Shown piece after piece: positions 36,704-45,933 of a stretch of DNA of 64,000 nt (its first letter is position 1; each line of letters starts with the position of its first letter). Position numbers and translations under genes: made by a program. The notes beneath the pieces were generated by a model. That model had not been told where the DNA came from. It saw nothing but the letters and a program-made list of their open reading frames with translations, and ran no database searches. Source of the DNA: Pelagicoccus enzymogenes (GTDB taxonomy: Bacteria; Verrucomicrobiota; Verrucomicrobiia; Opitutales; Opitutaceae); NCBI RefSeq assembly GCF_014803405.1, contig NZ_JACYFG010000006.1, positions 751,501 to 815,500 on the forward strand. The letters run 5' to 3'.

Positions 36704-38419
36704 TCAGGCAAGGGCCGGCTCGTCTACCGTCACCGACAGCACTTCCTCGACCGTCGTCATACCGGCCATCACCTTGCGCACCCCGTCTTCACGCATAGAG
36801 CGCATGCCAAGCTGGCGCGAGAGGGAACGCAGTTGAGCAGAAGTCCCGTTCGAGTAGATCAGTCGCTCGACCTCCTCGTTCACGTGGAAAATCTCGAAAA
36901 CCCCAATACGCCCCTTGAACCCCTGATCGTGACAATCGGGGCAGCCACGTCCGCGCATGAATGTCGCCGCCCGGGCGTTTGCAGGCTCCAGCCCCACCGC
37001 ATGAACCTCCCTCAGGCTCGGTTCGTACCGCTCTCGGCAGCTGGGGCAAATCTTCCTCACCAAGCGCTGAGCGAGAGCAGCCCGCAGGGAAGTCGCTACC
37101 AGGTAGGGTTTTACACCAATATCGACCAAACGGGTCACCGCCGACGGAGCGTCATTGGTGTGCAGCGTGCTGAAAACCATGTGCCCGGTGAGGGAAGCAT
37201 TGATCGCAATTTCCGCCGTCTCCAAGTCACGGATTTCCCCCACCATGATGATGTTGGGAGCCTGACGCAAAATCGCCTTCAAGGCCGCGGAGAAACTCAT
37301 GCCGATCTCCTTCTTGACCGGTACCTGATTGATGCCCGGCATCTGGTATTCGATCGGGTCTTCCACGGTGATGATCTTGCGGTCCGGCTTGTTAAGGAAA
37401 TGCAAGCAGCTGTAGAGCGTGGTGGTCTTGCCCGAACCCGTAGGCCCGGTGACCAGCAACATCCCGTCCGGCATCGCTATCATCCGCTCGTAGACCTCCT
37501 GGTCGTCCGGCAGGAATCCGAGCTCCGGCAGGCCCAGCATCAAGCCCGACTTGTCCAGAATACGCATCACAATGCTCTCGCCGTAGGCCGTGGGCAGACT
37601 CGAAACACGCAGATCGTACTCGACGCCCTCCACCTTCACTTGGATGCGGCCATCTTGGGGCAGACGCTTCTCGGCGATGCTCATCTTGCCCATCACCTTG
37701 ATGCGAGAGATCACCGGCAATTGCAGCCGCTGCGGCGGTGGATTGGGAATTTCCTGCAGCGACCCATCCACCCGAAAACGAACGCGAAATCGAGTTTCCA
37801 ACGGCTCGAAATGTATGTCCGAGGCCCGCATGCGTATCGCGTCCGAAATAACGACCTGCACCAAACGGATGATCGGGGCGTCATCCTCCCCCATCATGGA
37901 AGCAGCGATTTCCACTCCCGCGTCCGCGACCTTCACTTCGTCCGCCAATTTCCGCTCCTCTTGGCTGAGGCGAGCCGACGCCGTCAGGTGCGAGTCCAGA
38001 TACGACGCATCGATTGCGATCTCCACATCCTCCTCGATCGCCAACACCGGGATCACCTGCTTGCTCAAAAGATGAGACAAGGTATCGAGCTCCTGCAAAG
38101 GATCGGAAATTGCCACCTTGAGGCGATCACGCCCGCCCGAGAGCGGAAAGACCTGAAACCTGCGGGCCAAGGACTCCTCCAAAAGCTCGCGGGCGTTGTC
38201 CGGCCAGGGAGCGTTCGCCAAGTCGATCGACTCGATGGCAAATTCCTTGGCCATCTCCCGGACCACGACCTTGCGGTCCGTGTATCCCTTGGAAAAAATC
38301 GCCTCCACCAACTCTTCGTCCCCCGCCCTCGGCAAAGCCGCCCGCAAAGCGCGTAGTTGCTCTTCGGACACAAGCTCGTGCGATTCCACGATCTGCAGGG
38401 TTAAGGAGGCGTCAGCCAT
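36704..38419 (-). CDS. pilB: PilB/GspE-family pilus assembly ATPase
   Basis: About 571 residues from the ATG at 38419 (MADASLTLQIV); the 60-residue upstream extension in frame is rejected. This is the secretion-superfamily ATPase that drives pilin polymerisation. Blocks are a GspE/MshEN N-terminal domain (ELDTLSHLLSKQVIPVLAIE), SDIHFEPLETRFRVRFRVDG, Walker [32 protein letters not shown], the Walker B region APNIIMVGEIRDLETAE and a four-cysteine zinc site (CPSCRERYEP ... CPDC). Sequence alone does not separate PilB from type II secretion GspE; the adjoining pilT favours type IV pili. Minor pilins, PilC and PilQ are not in the window. Confidence 0.9.
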   Translation of the reverse strand: MADASLTLQIVESHELVSEEQLRALRAALPRAGDEELVEAIFSKGYTDRKVVVREMAKEFAIESIDLANAPWPDNARELLEESLARRFQVFPLSGGRDRLKVAISDPLQELDTLSHLLSKQVIPVLAIEEDVEIAIDASYLDSHLTASARLSQEERKLADEVKVADAGVEIAASMMGEDDAPIIRLVQVVISDAIRMRASDIHFEPLETRFRVRFRVDGSLQEIPNPPPQRLQLPVISRIKVMGKMSIAEKRLPQDGRIQVKVEGVEYDLRVSSLPTAYGESIVMRILDKSGLMLGLPELGFLPDDQEVYERMIAMPDGMLLVTGPTGSGKTTTLYSCLHFLNKPDRKIITVEDPIEYQMPGINQVPVKKEIGMSFSAALKAILRQAPNIIMVGEIRDLETAEIAINASLTGHMVFSTLHTNDAPSAVTRLVDIGVKPYLVATSLRAALAQRLVRKICPSCRERYEPSLREVHAVGLEPANARAATFMRGRGCPDCHDQGFKGRIGVFEIFHVNEEVERLIYSNGTSAQLRSLSRQLGMRSMREDGVRKVMAGMTTVEEVLSVTVDEPALA

Positions 38420-38540
38420 AACGCGTTCTAGAAAGAAGCAAGACGCCCCTTCCCGCCAGACAAAATAAACTCGCAGCGCGGCTGCTTTAGAACGCGTTGG
38501 CTCAAAGCGTCGACACATCGCCGCGGCATGCCTGCGGACA

Positions 38541-38581
38541 AACAAAAAAAGCGAGACAGCCCAACAGCCGCCTCGCTCTAA
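38541..38581 (-). terminator. Probable intrinsic terminator of rho
   Basis: On the minus strand AGCGAG ... CTCGCT brackets a GC-rich loop (GCGGCTGTTGGGCTGT) and is followed by seven T residues, about 30 bases past the rho stop. Confidence 0.65.
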
Positions 38582-38607
38582 AAGTCCTGCGCAACGCAAA
38601 CTTTGCC

Positions 38608-40683
38608 CTACTTGAGCGACATCAAGAACTCGATGTTGTTCTTGGTCACCTTCAAGCGCTTGATCAGCATTTCCATCGCTTCCACGCCCGGCACGCCCTG
38701 CATCACGCGACGCAAGCCGTAGACCTTCTCCATCTCCTGCGGGTGGTAGAGGAGCTCTTCCTTGCGAGTACCGCTGCGCTCGAAATTGATAGCCGGGAAA
38801 ATACGCTTGTTGATGAGGTCGCGGTCCAGGTGGATTTCCATGTTACCCGTTCCCTTGAACTCCTCAAAGATCACCTCGTCCATCTTGCTGCCTGTATCCA
38901 CCAAAGCAGTACCCATGATGGTGAGCGTGCCGCCATCCTCGATGTTACGAGCCGAACCGAAGAAACGCTTAGGCTTCTGCATGGCCGTGGCCTCGATACC
39001 TCCGGACATGATTTTGCCGCTGTTGCTGGCGAGGGCATTGTAGGCGCGAGCCAAACGCGTAATGGAGTCGAGCAGGATGATCACATCCTTCCCCTTCTCC
39101 ACCATGCGGCGAGCTTTCTCGCAAACCATCTCCGCGCAATGCACGTGACTGGTCGGCGTTTCGTCGAAGGTGGAGCTAATCACCTCTCCCTTCACGCGTC
39201 GCTTGAAGTCGGTGACTTCTTCCGGGCGCTCGTCAATGAGCAATACGATCAGGTGAGCCTTGGGCCAATTCTGCTGGATCGAATTCGCCAAGCCCTGCAA
39301 CAGGATGGTCTTACCTGTACGAGGCGGCGCCACGATCAATCCACGTTGCCCGAAACCGATCGGCGTGAGCAGGTCGAAGGCCCGCATGGAAACGTCCTTC
39401 TTGCTGTTGCCGGGATCCGGCGTCTCCAAAACCAGACGCTCCGTCGGATAATACGGGATCAAGTCTTCGAAAGGCGTGATCTTGGCCAGCTCTACGGGAT
39501 CTTCTCCCATGGCGGATACGATCTTCAAGGCAGCTGGACAGCGCTCGCCTTCTTCAGGGGCCACTGCGAGGACTTCCACTTCGTGACCACGCTGCAATCC
39601 GTATTCACGAATCAAAGACGCTGGCACGTAGACGCTCTCCGGCTTCAATTGATAATTGCTGACCTGGTGCACGACATAGCCATGCCCGTCGTCGCTCGTA
39701 TCCAGAAATCCAGTATCCTTGAAAACCTTTTTCCCCTCGCGGGCAAACTTGTAGAGCGCTTCAATCGCCTGCTTGCGGCTGGACTTCGGCTCGAGTTCCG
39801 CGCCCAAGGAACGCACTTCCGCTCCCATGGGCTCAACCTTCATCTCGTAAAGCGAGGTCAGGTCGATCGGCTCCGCGCCGTCGAGTTCCTTCAGGATTGC
39901 TTCGCAAGCGTCCTTGTTCGGGAAGCGAGCTGCTGCCGGCAGGTCGCCTTCGATGTGATCGCGCTCGGAAGGAGGAGGTGGCTGGCGCCAGCCGCCCTGC
40001 TGCTTGCCGCCGCCCTTCTGGTTCGGGTTACGATTCCCCTTCTGGTGCTTGCCTTGCTTGCCTCCATGCTGGTTCCCACCGTGCTGCTGGTTACCGCCAT
40101 GCTGGTTGTTGCGGTCGCCACCTTTCTTGTTCTTGTTGAACTTGCCACCCTTCTGACCGCGATCATGGCGCTGGTTTTGGTTGCGATCATTGCGCTGGTT
40201 CCGGTCTCCATCGTCGGAGCGAGCCTCTGCTCTGTCGGAGCCTTCCTCTTTGGAAGCCTTGCTTTCCTCCGTGTCTGCCTTTTCGGGAGTCTCTGCGACC
40301 ACCTTGGCGCGCTCCGCTGGGGCTTCCTTGGAATCAGGCACCACGGATACCGAGTCTTGCCCGTCGGAATGCGACCCGCGCCCCTTGAAGTCCGAGGGAC
40401 GAAACTCGTTGCCGTCAGCCTTTGCTTCCTTCTTGGGAGCAGGGTTCTCGCTTGCGGGAGCCGCCTCGGCTGGCGCTGGATTCTCCACTTCCGCCGCTAC
40501 CTTCTTGGCCGCCTTTTTCGCCACTTTCTTGGCTGCTTTCTTAGCTACCTTTTTGGTGGCTTTTTTAGCAGCCTTCTTGGCTACCTTCTTCGTCGCTTTC
40601 TTGGCTGCCTTGCGGGGCAGGTCGTCAAAACCGTAGTCGAGCGGCAATCCGCCGTCGTTGCTTAGATCAGGGTCACTAGACAT
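38608..40683 (-). CDS. rho: Transcription termination factor Rho with long disordered N-terminus
   Basis: A 691-residue hexameric RNA helicase that ends transcription at untranslated, C-rich transcripts. The C-terminal 430 residues are a normal Rho: RNA-binding fold ([20 protein letters not shown]), Walker [13 protein letters not shown] near residues 446-457, Walker [19 protein letters not shown] loop [17 protein letters not shown] and R loop. The first 240 residues are low complexity in three blocks: Lys/Ala repeats of histone-H1 type ([18 protein letters not shown], about residues 25-62), an acidic/Ser stretch, and an Asn/Gln/Gly/His/Lys-rich block ([17 protein letters not shown], about residues 185-205). 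The whole is in one frame without interruption. coaE lies 83 bases upstream on the same strand. Confidence 0.96.
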   Translation of the reverse strand: MSSDPDLSNDGGLPLDYGFDDLPRKAAKKATKKVAKKAAKKATKKVAKKAAKKVAKKAAKKVAAEVENPAPAEAAPASENPAPKKEAKADGNEFRPSDFKGRGSHSDGQDSVSVVPDSKEAPAERAKVVAETPEKADTEESKASKEEGSDRAEARSDDGDRNQRNDRNQNQRHDRGQKGGKFNKNKKGGDRNNQHGGNQQHGGNQHGGKQGKHQKGNRNPNQKGGGKQQGGWRQPPPPSERDHIEGDLPAAARFPNKDACEAILKELDGAEPIDLTSLYEMKVEPMGAEVRSLGAELEPKSSRKQAIEALYKFAREGKKVFKDTGFLDTSDDGHGYVVHQVSNYQLKPESVYVPASLIREYGLQRGHEVEVLAVAPEEGERCPAALKIVSAMGEDPVELAKITPFEDLIPYYPTERLVLETPDPGNSKKDVSMRAFDLLTPIGFGQRGLIVAPPRTGKTILLQGLANSIQQNWPKAHLIVLLIDERPEEVTDFKRRVKGEVISSTFDETPTSHVHCAEMVCEKARRMVEKGKDVIILLDSITRLARAYNALASNSGKIMSGGIEATAMQKPKRFFGSARNIEDGGTLTIMGTALVDTGSKMDEVIFEEFKGTGNMEIHLDRDLINKRIFPAINFERSGTRKEELLYHPQEMEKVYGLRRVMQGVPGVEAMEMLIKRLKVTKNNIEFLMSLK

Positions 40684-40766
40684 ATCGAAATGATTCTAGA
40701 GTGGGAGGGGATTCTATTGTTCCCGGAACGCCGGCCACATCAGCCTGGCATTCAAAAAGTTACACG

Positions 40767-41351
40767 CTATTGGATTTGGAGGTTTTTGATGTTCGAGATC
40801 AGATGGTCGACCTGCTCGGCGAGGAATTCGAGGCTGCCATCATTCAGCAAAACGAAGTCCGCAAGCTCAGCTTTTTCGGACACCGGCATCTGCCGCTTCA
40901 TGCGGGCCAGGGCTTGAGTTCGATTCATTCCTCTCTGCTCAAGTCGCTCGACCTGCGTTTGCGGATCAGAGAACACGCAAATCGTAATATCAACGTTTTT
41001 CTGTAGCTTTTTTTCGAAAAGCAAAGGGATCTCAACCAGCCAATCTCCTCCGGTTTGGGCCGCTGCTTCCCAAGTGGATCGCACCTTGGGATGAAGGATC
41101 CCTTCCAACTCGGACAGCAGGTCGGCGTCTCCAAAAACGCGTTGCCCTACCTCAGCACGATCAATCCCTCCCGAGGGGGAGCGTACCGCTTCCCCAAACA
41201 GGGCGACAACTGCCTCAATCGTTGCTTCGTCCTTCGACAGGAGTTCGTGCACGATCGCATCCGCGTCGATGGTGCAAAAGCCCCGCTCGCGAAACAATTT
41301 CGAAACCGTAGACTTTCCGCATCCAATCCCACCTGTCAGCCCAATCTTCAT
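40767..41351 (-). CDS. coaE: Dephospho-CoA kinase
   Basis: About 194 residues from the ATG at 41351 (MKIGLTGGIG), which places the P-loop at the N-terminus as in all CoaE proteins; the longer in-frame start is rejected. It phosphorylates the ribose 3'-hydroxyl of dephospho-CoA in the last step of CoA synthesis. Motifs are P-loop LTGGIGCGKST (residues 4-14), IDADAIVHELL, the lid LHPKVRSTWE, VEIPLLFEK and the terminal RLEQRGMNRTQALARMKRQM. It lies upstream of rho (83-base gap) and is probably co-transcribed. It is divergent from thiD with 103 bases between the starts. Confidence 0.95.
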   Translation of the reverse strand: MKIGLTGGIGCGKSTVSKLFRERGFCTIDADAIVHELLSKDEATIEAVVALFGEAVRSPSGGIDRAEVGQRVFGDADLLSELEGILHPKVRSTWEAAAQTGGDWLVEIPLLFEKKLQKNVDITICVFSDPQTQVERLEQRGMNRTQALARMKRQMPVSEKAELADFVLLNDGSLEFLAEQVDHLISNIKNLQIQ

Positions 41352-41454
41352 CGCACTCACTCCCATAAGCCAAGCAGCCGCCCGTACAACCCCCAAATCC
41401 TTCCAGAAGTGAAGCTTGGCTTTCAGCCGCTGCCTACCATCCTCGATTCCGTAA

Positions 41455-42249
41455 ATGGTTTCCCCCTCTTCAGCTCCTGCCGCCCTCTCCATCGCCGGAT
41501 CCGATTCCGGCGCCAATGCGGGGATCCAAGCCGACCTGCTTTCCTTCGCCGCAAACGGAGTTTACGGCACTACCGCGATAAGCTGCCTCACCGCCCAGAA
41601 CCCGAGGGGCGTTTGCGCCATCCAAGCCACCGACGTCGAGGTCTTGGAAGCGCAAATCGAGCAAGTCCTGCAATACTACCCTATTCGGGCAATCAAGACA
41701 GGCATGCTCTTCAACGAGGCGCTCATCCTAGCCGTGGCCCGCAAGCTGGAGCGAGTCCCCCGTCTTCCACTCGTGGTCGACCCCGTATCCGTCGCGACTA
41801 GCGGTCACCCCCTTTTGCAAGACTCCGCTCTAGAGGCCCTCAAGGTCCACCTACTCCCGCTGGCAAGCGTGCTCACTCCTAACCTCGACGAAGCCAAGCT
41901 CTTGCTCGGCCGCGAGATCTCGAATCCATCAGAAATGGAGAGAGCCGCCCTAGACCTTGCCAAAGCGTACCAAGCCTACGCCCTCGTAAAAGGCGGGCAT
42001 TTGAGCAACGACGACCTTGTTGACGTCGTCGCCACGCCGGACGGCCAAACACACCACTTCCACCAAACGCGCATCCATGGCATCGATACCCACGGTAGCG
42101 GCTGCACCCTCAGCGCTGCAATAGCTGCCCAAATCGCCCGCGGCCAAGCAATTATCGATGCCATAGCCAAGGCCCGCGAGTACCTGCGCGCTTGCATGGA
42201 AACTCCAGTTCGACTTCCAACCTCCCCGTTTATCAACCACCTGCCCTAA
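41455..42249 (+). CDS. thiD: Hydroxymethylpyrimidine/phosphomethylpyrimidine kinase ThiD
   Basis: A 264-residue ribokinase-family enzyme that phosphorylates HMP and HMP-phosphate for thiamine synthesis. Motifs are ALSIAGSDSGANAGIQADL (residues about 10-28), ISCLTAQNPRGV, IKTGML, VVDPVSVATSGHPLL, LTPNLDEAKLLLG, LVKGGHL and the anion-hole block HGIDTHGSGCTLSAAIAA. Length is normal. comEC begins one base after the stop, so the two are translationally coupled despite unrelated roles. No TPP riboswitch was recognised in the 103 bases upstream. Confidence 0.95.
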   Translation: MVSPSSAPAALSIAGSDSGANAGIQADLLSFAANGVYGTTAISCLTAQNPRGVCAIQATDVEVLEAQIEQVLQYYPIRAIKTGMLFNEALILAVARKLERVPRLPLVVDPVSVATSGHPLLQDSALEALKVHLLPLASVLTPNLDEAKLLLGREISNPSEMERAALDLAKAYQAYALVKGGHLSNDDLVDVVATPDGQTHHFHQTRIHGIDTHGSGCTLSAAIAAQIARGQAIIDAIAKAREYLRACMETPVRLPTSPFINHLP

Positions 42250-42250
42250 A

Positions 42251-43888
42251 ATGTCCCAAGCCACCAAGCCGCGTCGCGTACCGCTGCTTTGGATACTGTT
42301 ACCCTACGCCCTAGGAATCGGCGTCGCCCGGTTCATTCCCTTACCCTCTTCTTGGATCCTTCTTTCCCTCGCTGCGCTAGGGATCTGCTTCGCCTACCGA
42401 TCCGCCAAAAAGGAGGACCGCTCTTGGCATGCCTTCTTCATCCCCTCCATGATGATGTTGGGCGCAGCGAGATTCTTGAACCTTCACCTTGATCCGCATG
42501 ACCAAATCGCAACCATTCCGCGAGAAGCCGAACTGGAACTGCAGATTGAAACCTTATTCAATGCAACCGACCCCCAAACCGCCCTTGGCATCGCTCGTGT
42601 AGTCAAATCGCCAATACAGCAAAGAGAGCTGACCTCCCTTCGCATTTTCTTCTTCCTGGAAACCCAGGCCCTCGCCCACTACCCTCAGGAGGGCGAGCGC
42701 TTTTTGGCTATCGGAGTCGTTCGCCGCATCCCATCGTACGCGGAGGGCGACCGCTTCGACGCCTACCTGCGCAACCAAGGAATATCCCAGGCTTACAAAC
42801 AAGGCTACCTCTTGGACTTGACTGCTGAAGCGCAGGGAATTTCGCGACTGACCAATCGGACCAAGGATCACTTCGCCCATGTCCTCTCGCAGAACAAACG
42901 CCCGGACAGCCCTTACACGGGCGCCTACAAAGGCCTGATGCTGGGACAAAAGAGCGAGCTCACGCCTGACCAGAAACAGCTCTTCCTCGCCAATGGAACC
43001 ATGCACCTCTTCGCGATCAGCGGGTTGCACATCGGAGTCATCGCAATCTGCCTGCATCAGCTTCTCTCCCTCTTGCGACTGCGCAGCGGTCCTCGAGCGA
43101 TCACAGCCCTCGTCGCCATCGCCTGCTTCGTGCTCGTGACCGGCGGCTCCGCCTCTTCTTGGAGGGCCTTGCTCATGGTCGCCTGCTTCTACCTCACCAG
43201 CTTCGGCTACCGGCAAGCCTCGCCCGTAAACGCCCTAACCCTTTCCGCCCTCGTCTATCTGCTCTTGCTGCCCGGCCAACTCTTCCAAGCAGGATTCCAA
43301 ATGTCCTACTTCACGGTCACAGCCATCCTACTGCTGGGACTGCCGCTGGGCCGCACGCTCAATAAATTTGTCCCCCTTTTCCCGCACATTCCCCCAACAA
43401 TCCAAAGTCCGTTCCAGAAGATTCTCGTTGCGTCCAAAAAATGGATACTCGACGCGCTTGGCGTAAGCACCGCAGCATTCCTCATCTCCGCATTGCTGGG
43501 AATCTACTACTTTCAAATCCTGCCTAGCTACGGAATTTTAATCAACTTGGTAGCCCTTCCCGTCGCGTCTCTCGCTATCGTGTCCGGCTTCCTCTCTCTG
43601 CTTTGCTCTCCACTCATCGCTTGGATCCCGCTTAGCGAAGTTTTCAACAACGCTGCATTGCTGCTGATAAAAGGGATCCACCTGTTCTTGGAACTCACTA
43701 GCGAACTTCCGCTCTCAAGCATACAAACGCCGGCAGTATCAGCCTACTGGGCTGCCAGCGCCCTGCTGACCTGCCTCACCATCGTTGCCTTCTCCTATAC
43801 CCAAATCCACCAACGGCGAGCTCCCCTATGGCAGCTTTGCGCCGTAGCAAGCTGCGGCGCTTGGATAGCGCTACTCCAAATTGTATGA
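42251..43888 (+). CDS. comEC: ComEC/Rec2-family DNA-uptake channel, short form
   Basis: A 545-residue polytopic membrane protein. It has N-terminal hydrophobic helices, a DUF4131-like beta domain (residues about 75-200), and the Competence domain with its hallmark LFAISGLHIGVIAICLHQLL (residues about 255-274), ASSWRALLMVACFYLT and FQAGFQMSYFTVTAILLLGL. ComEC carries single-stranded DNA across the inner membrane in natural transformation. The C-terminal metallo-beta-lactamase-like nuclease domain found in many ComEC proteins is absent: the chain ends after the last helices (LWQLCAVASCGAWIALLQIV). The gene is coupled to thiD and convergent with the next gene (2 bases between stops). Two TGGATAC motifs (42290, 43442) occur in it. 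Confidence 0.9.
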   Translation: MSQATKPRRVPLLWILLPYALGIGVARFIPLPSSWILLSLAALGICFAYRSAKKEDRSWHAFFIPSMMMLGAARFLNLHLDPHDQIATIPREAELELQIETLFNATDPQTALGIARVVKSPIQQRELTSLRIFFFLETQALAHYPQEGERFLAIGVVRRIPSYAEGDRFDAYLRNQGISQAYKQGYLLDLTAEAQGISRLTNRTKDHFAHVLSQNKRPDSPYTGAYKGLMLGQKSELTPDQKQLFLANGTMHLFAISGLHIGVIAICLHQLLSLLRLRSGPRAITALVAIACFVLVTGGSASSWRALLMVACFYLTSFGYRQASPVNALTLSALVYLLLLPGQLFQAGFQMSYFTVTAILLLGLPLGRTLNKFVPLFPHIPPTIQSPFQKILVASKKWILDALGVSTAAFLISALLGIYYFQILPSYGILINLVALPVASLAIVSGFLSLLCSPLIAWIPLSEVFNNAALLLIKGIHLFLELTSELPLSSIQTPAVSAYWAASALLTCLTIVAFSYTQIHQRRAPLWQLCAVASCGAWIALLQIV

Positions 43889-43890
43889 TC

Positions 43891-45468
43891 TCACAGAGGA
43901 GCGGGGATGGTCATGGACAGGCAATGCAGAGCGCCTAGCCGTCGCACCATTGCGTCACAATCCACCCAATACAAAATGGCGTCAGGATACCCGATGCGAT
44001 AGGCAGCCTCCACTTCAGATTCATAACGGTCGAAATCCGCCTGCGACTCCCCTTCCACCGCCTTGTAGCGCGGCAAGAAAACCACAGTCTCGCCTTCAGG
44101 AGTCTTCAGAATAACCGAGTTCGCATAGGAGCGATAAACCGTCGTGGACGACACGTGAAAATGCTCCAAGGCGTCGAGGCCGCTGCCGAGAAACGCCTGG
44201 CATGCAATGTCCAAATCGTCTCTCGAACCTAGATCAAGGGGCCGCCCCACCGCCTCCGTAATCGCTTTCCCAATCATTCGATTCGCCGATTCACGTTCCG
44301 CTGAACCTTTCGCCAGCTTGTGGTAGCGCAAGTAATTGATGCCTGCTTGCTCGCAAACAACAATGATCAGCTGGTTGCGAATGCTCGCCACCACATAGGA
44401 AGCATTGTCTTCGATGATTGGCGGCATGGGCAAGGAAACCAATTCCATATCCGGGAACTGCTTGCGCAAGTAGGAGAGATTCGTCTCTTGAGCGGCTTTC
44501 ACCTCGCGTGACATTCGCTTGCTGTAGACCCGCGCCGTATCGGAAGCATTCGGAGGCTCGACGTACAGCATTAGCCTTGGACTGAGAGGCTTCAGCAACA
44601 AATCAAGGTGCTTCGCTGTAGCCCCCGGTAAGGCGTTCAGCACATGCACTTCCTCAGCTCCGAAATACTGCTGAAGGATCGACTCTACATGCCGTTTCCT
44701 CCCGCCATTGGCGAGTATCGTATCTTCGGATACGAAGACATTCCCCTCTCCGTCCGTCATGAAGTCTCCACCTTGCAGATGGAGGGGCGGACGAACCGTA
44801 TCGCAGGAAACTCCTAGATCCTGGCGGATCGCTTTGGCCAAAAAAAGCGGCGTAACATCGTCATTTCGACCCGCTTGACGGAAGTTCACGAAAGCCTCCA
44901 GATCGTATGCAAGATCCTTCGAGTCAACATCGATACTGGAATTAGAGAACGCATCGATCTCGCCTTCCAGCTGCCTATAAATCGAGTCGATAACGATCAG
45001 TTCAGCTCGCTCGTCAAAAGCGAAGGTCGGTCCGTTGTCGCGTATCCATATGGATCGACTTCTCGTCGGAGCATACCGAATACCTTCGCTAGCCTCTCGA
45101 TTTTCCAAGTGCTTTAGCAAAGTTTCCTCAAAATTCGTCAAGTAGCGTGTATCCGCCACATCATACGCGATGACAACTTGGGTGTGCCGGAGCGCCAAAG
45201 ACAAGTACTCGCCATAAAATCGATGCATGCTTTCGTCCCGCAAAAACTCTTTGACGGGAATGCTCACCAACAATGCCTGGGCTGGATCCCATTCGGCAAT
45301 AAGGCGAGCGACGGGAAGCGGCTCGGTCGGGAACGTCAATAGGTTGAAGAAACCTTCTGGGGCAGAGCGGATCGTCTCCGTTCGGACATCAGAGAGCTGA
45401 GCATCGCACAAGGCTGGCAGGTAAAACAGGGTAGAGACCGCAAGCAGCGATCGTAATTTGGTTTTCAT
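43891..45468 (-). CDS. Exported agmatine deiminase / peptidylarginine deiminase family protein
   Basis: A 525-residue protein with a Sec signal (KTKLRSLLAVSTLFYLPALC, cleavage after CDA). The body is the five-bladed guanidino-group-modifying fold of the agmatine deiminase/porphyromonad PAD family. Landmarks are IWIRDNGPTFAFDE, LHLQGGDFMTDGEGNVF, the His-x-Asp motif AKHLDLLLK and the nucleophile in GALHCLSMTIP (Cys516, at the C-terminus as expected). The family hydrolyses guanidino groups to ureido groups. Cytosolic agmatine deiminases are nearer 370 residues; this one is longer and exported, favouring an extracellular or periplasmic substrate such as agmatine, arginine peptides or another guanidine. 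Substrate unknown. Confidence 0.87.
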   Translation of the reverse strand: MKTKLRSLLAVSTLFYLPALCDAQLSDVRTETIRSAPEGFFNLLTFPTEPLPVARLIAEWDPAQALLVSIPVKEFLRDESMHRFYGEYLSLALRHTQVVIAYDVADTRYLTNFEETLLKHLENREASEGIRYAPTRSRSIWIRDNGPTFAFDERAELIVIDSIYRQLEGEIDAFSNSSIDVDSKDLAYDLEAFVNFRQAGRNDDVTPLFLAKAIRQDLGVSCDTVRPPLHLQGGDFMTDGEGNVFVSEDTILANGGRKRHVESILQQYFGAEEVHVLNALPGATAKHLDLLLKPLSPRLMLYVEPPNASDTARVYSKRMSREVKAAQETNLSYLRKQFPDMELVSLPMPPIIEDNASYVVASIRNQLIIVVCEQAGINYLRYHKLAKGSAERESANRMIGKAITEAVGRPLDLGSRDDLDIACQAFLGSGLDALEHFHVSSTTVYRSYANSVILKTPEGETVVFLPRYKAVEGESQADFDRYESEVEAAYRIGYPDAILYWVDCDAMVRRLGALHCLSMTIPAPL

Positions 45469-45651
45469 TCCGTTTCAAAGATGGACGCTAAGACGCGGAT
45501 TAGATTCAATTCACGCCCTCCGTCCATCTCATTCGCGCGCTCCTGAAGCGCTTTCTCTTGGACTACATAAACATGAGACAGGCCCCGCCTCAATACGCCC
45601 CCGCTCAATTCAGATTGACCCTATCCTCTTATGACCTAATCCCTCTTCGCT

Positions 45652-45933
45652 ATGAAATCTGCCTACGAACTCGCCATGGAACGCCTCGCCGCAAAAGACG
45701 GCGACCGGAAAGTAGTAACCGAGGAACAGAAGGCTAAGCTCGCGGAGATCGACGAAAAGTACCGAGCCAAGATTGCCGAACGCGAAGTGTTTCTCACCCC
45801 GAAGCTTGCCGCTGCCGAGGCGAGCGGCAACCTTTCCGAGGCAGCAGACCTGCGCAAGCAGATCGCGCACGAACGCGCCCGCCTCGAGGAAGAACGCGAA
45901 GCCAAGAAAGATGCCGTCCGCGGCGAGGCCTAG
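45652..45933 (+). CDS. Small charged helical protein
   Basis: A 93-residue protein, almost entirely charged helix, likely coiled coil (KAKLAEIDEKYRAKIAEREV and RKQIAHERARLEEEREAKKD). No signal peptide, membrane segment or enzymatic motif. The middle (LTPKLAAAEASGNLSEAADL) looks like a helix-turn. Function unknown; proteins of this type often turn up as conserved hypotheticals. It overlaps tail-to-tail with the next gene by four bases. The 183-base upstream gap, shared with the divergent deiminase gene, holds nothing recognisable. Confidence 0.72.
   Translation: MKSAYELAMERLAAKDGDRKVVTEEQKAKLAEIDEKYRAKIAEREVFLTPKLAAAEASGNLSEAADLRKQIAHERARLEEEREAKKDAVRGEA

Noticed and set aside
40500-40620. 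Tandem DNA repeat that could be taken for a minisatellite or CRISPR
   Set aside because: It is the in-frame coding of KKAAKKA-type residues in Rho; there are no spacers and the units are not identical.
38497-40665. Open frame of 722 codons antisense to rho
   Set aside because: Includes a Leu/Val-rich pseudo-membrane stretch produced by the antisense of the Lys/Ala and Asn/Gln repeats; rho is clearly the real gene.
41352-41454. TPP riboswitch upstream of thiD
   Set aside because: The 103-base gap is too short to hold both the divergent coaE leader and a full THI element, and no conserved thi-box was recognised.
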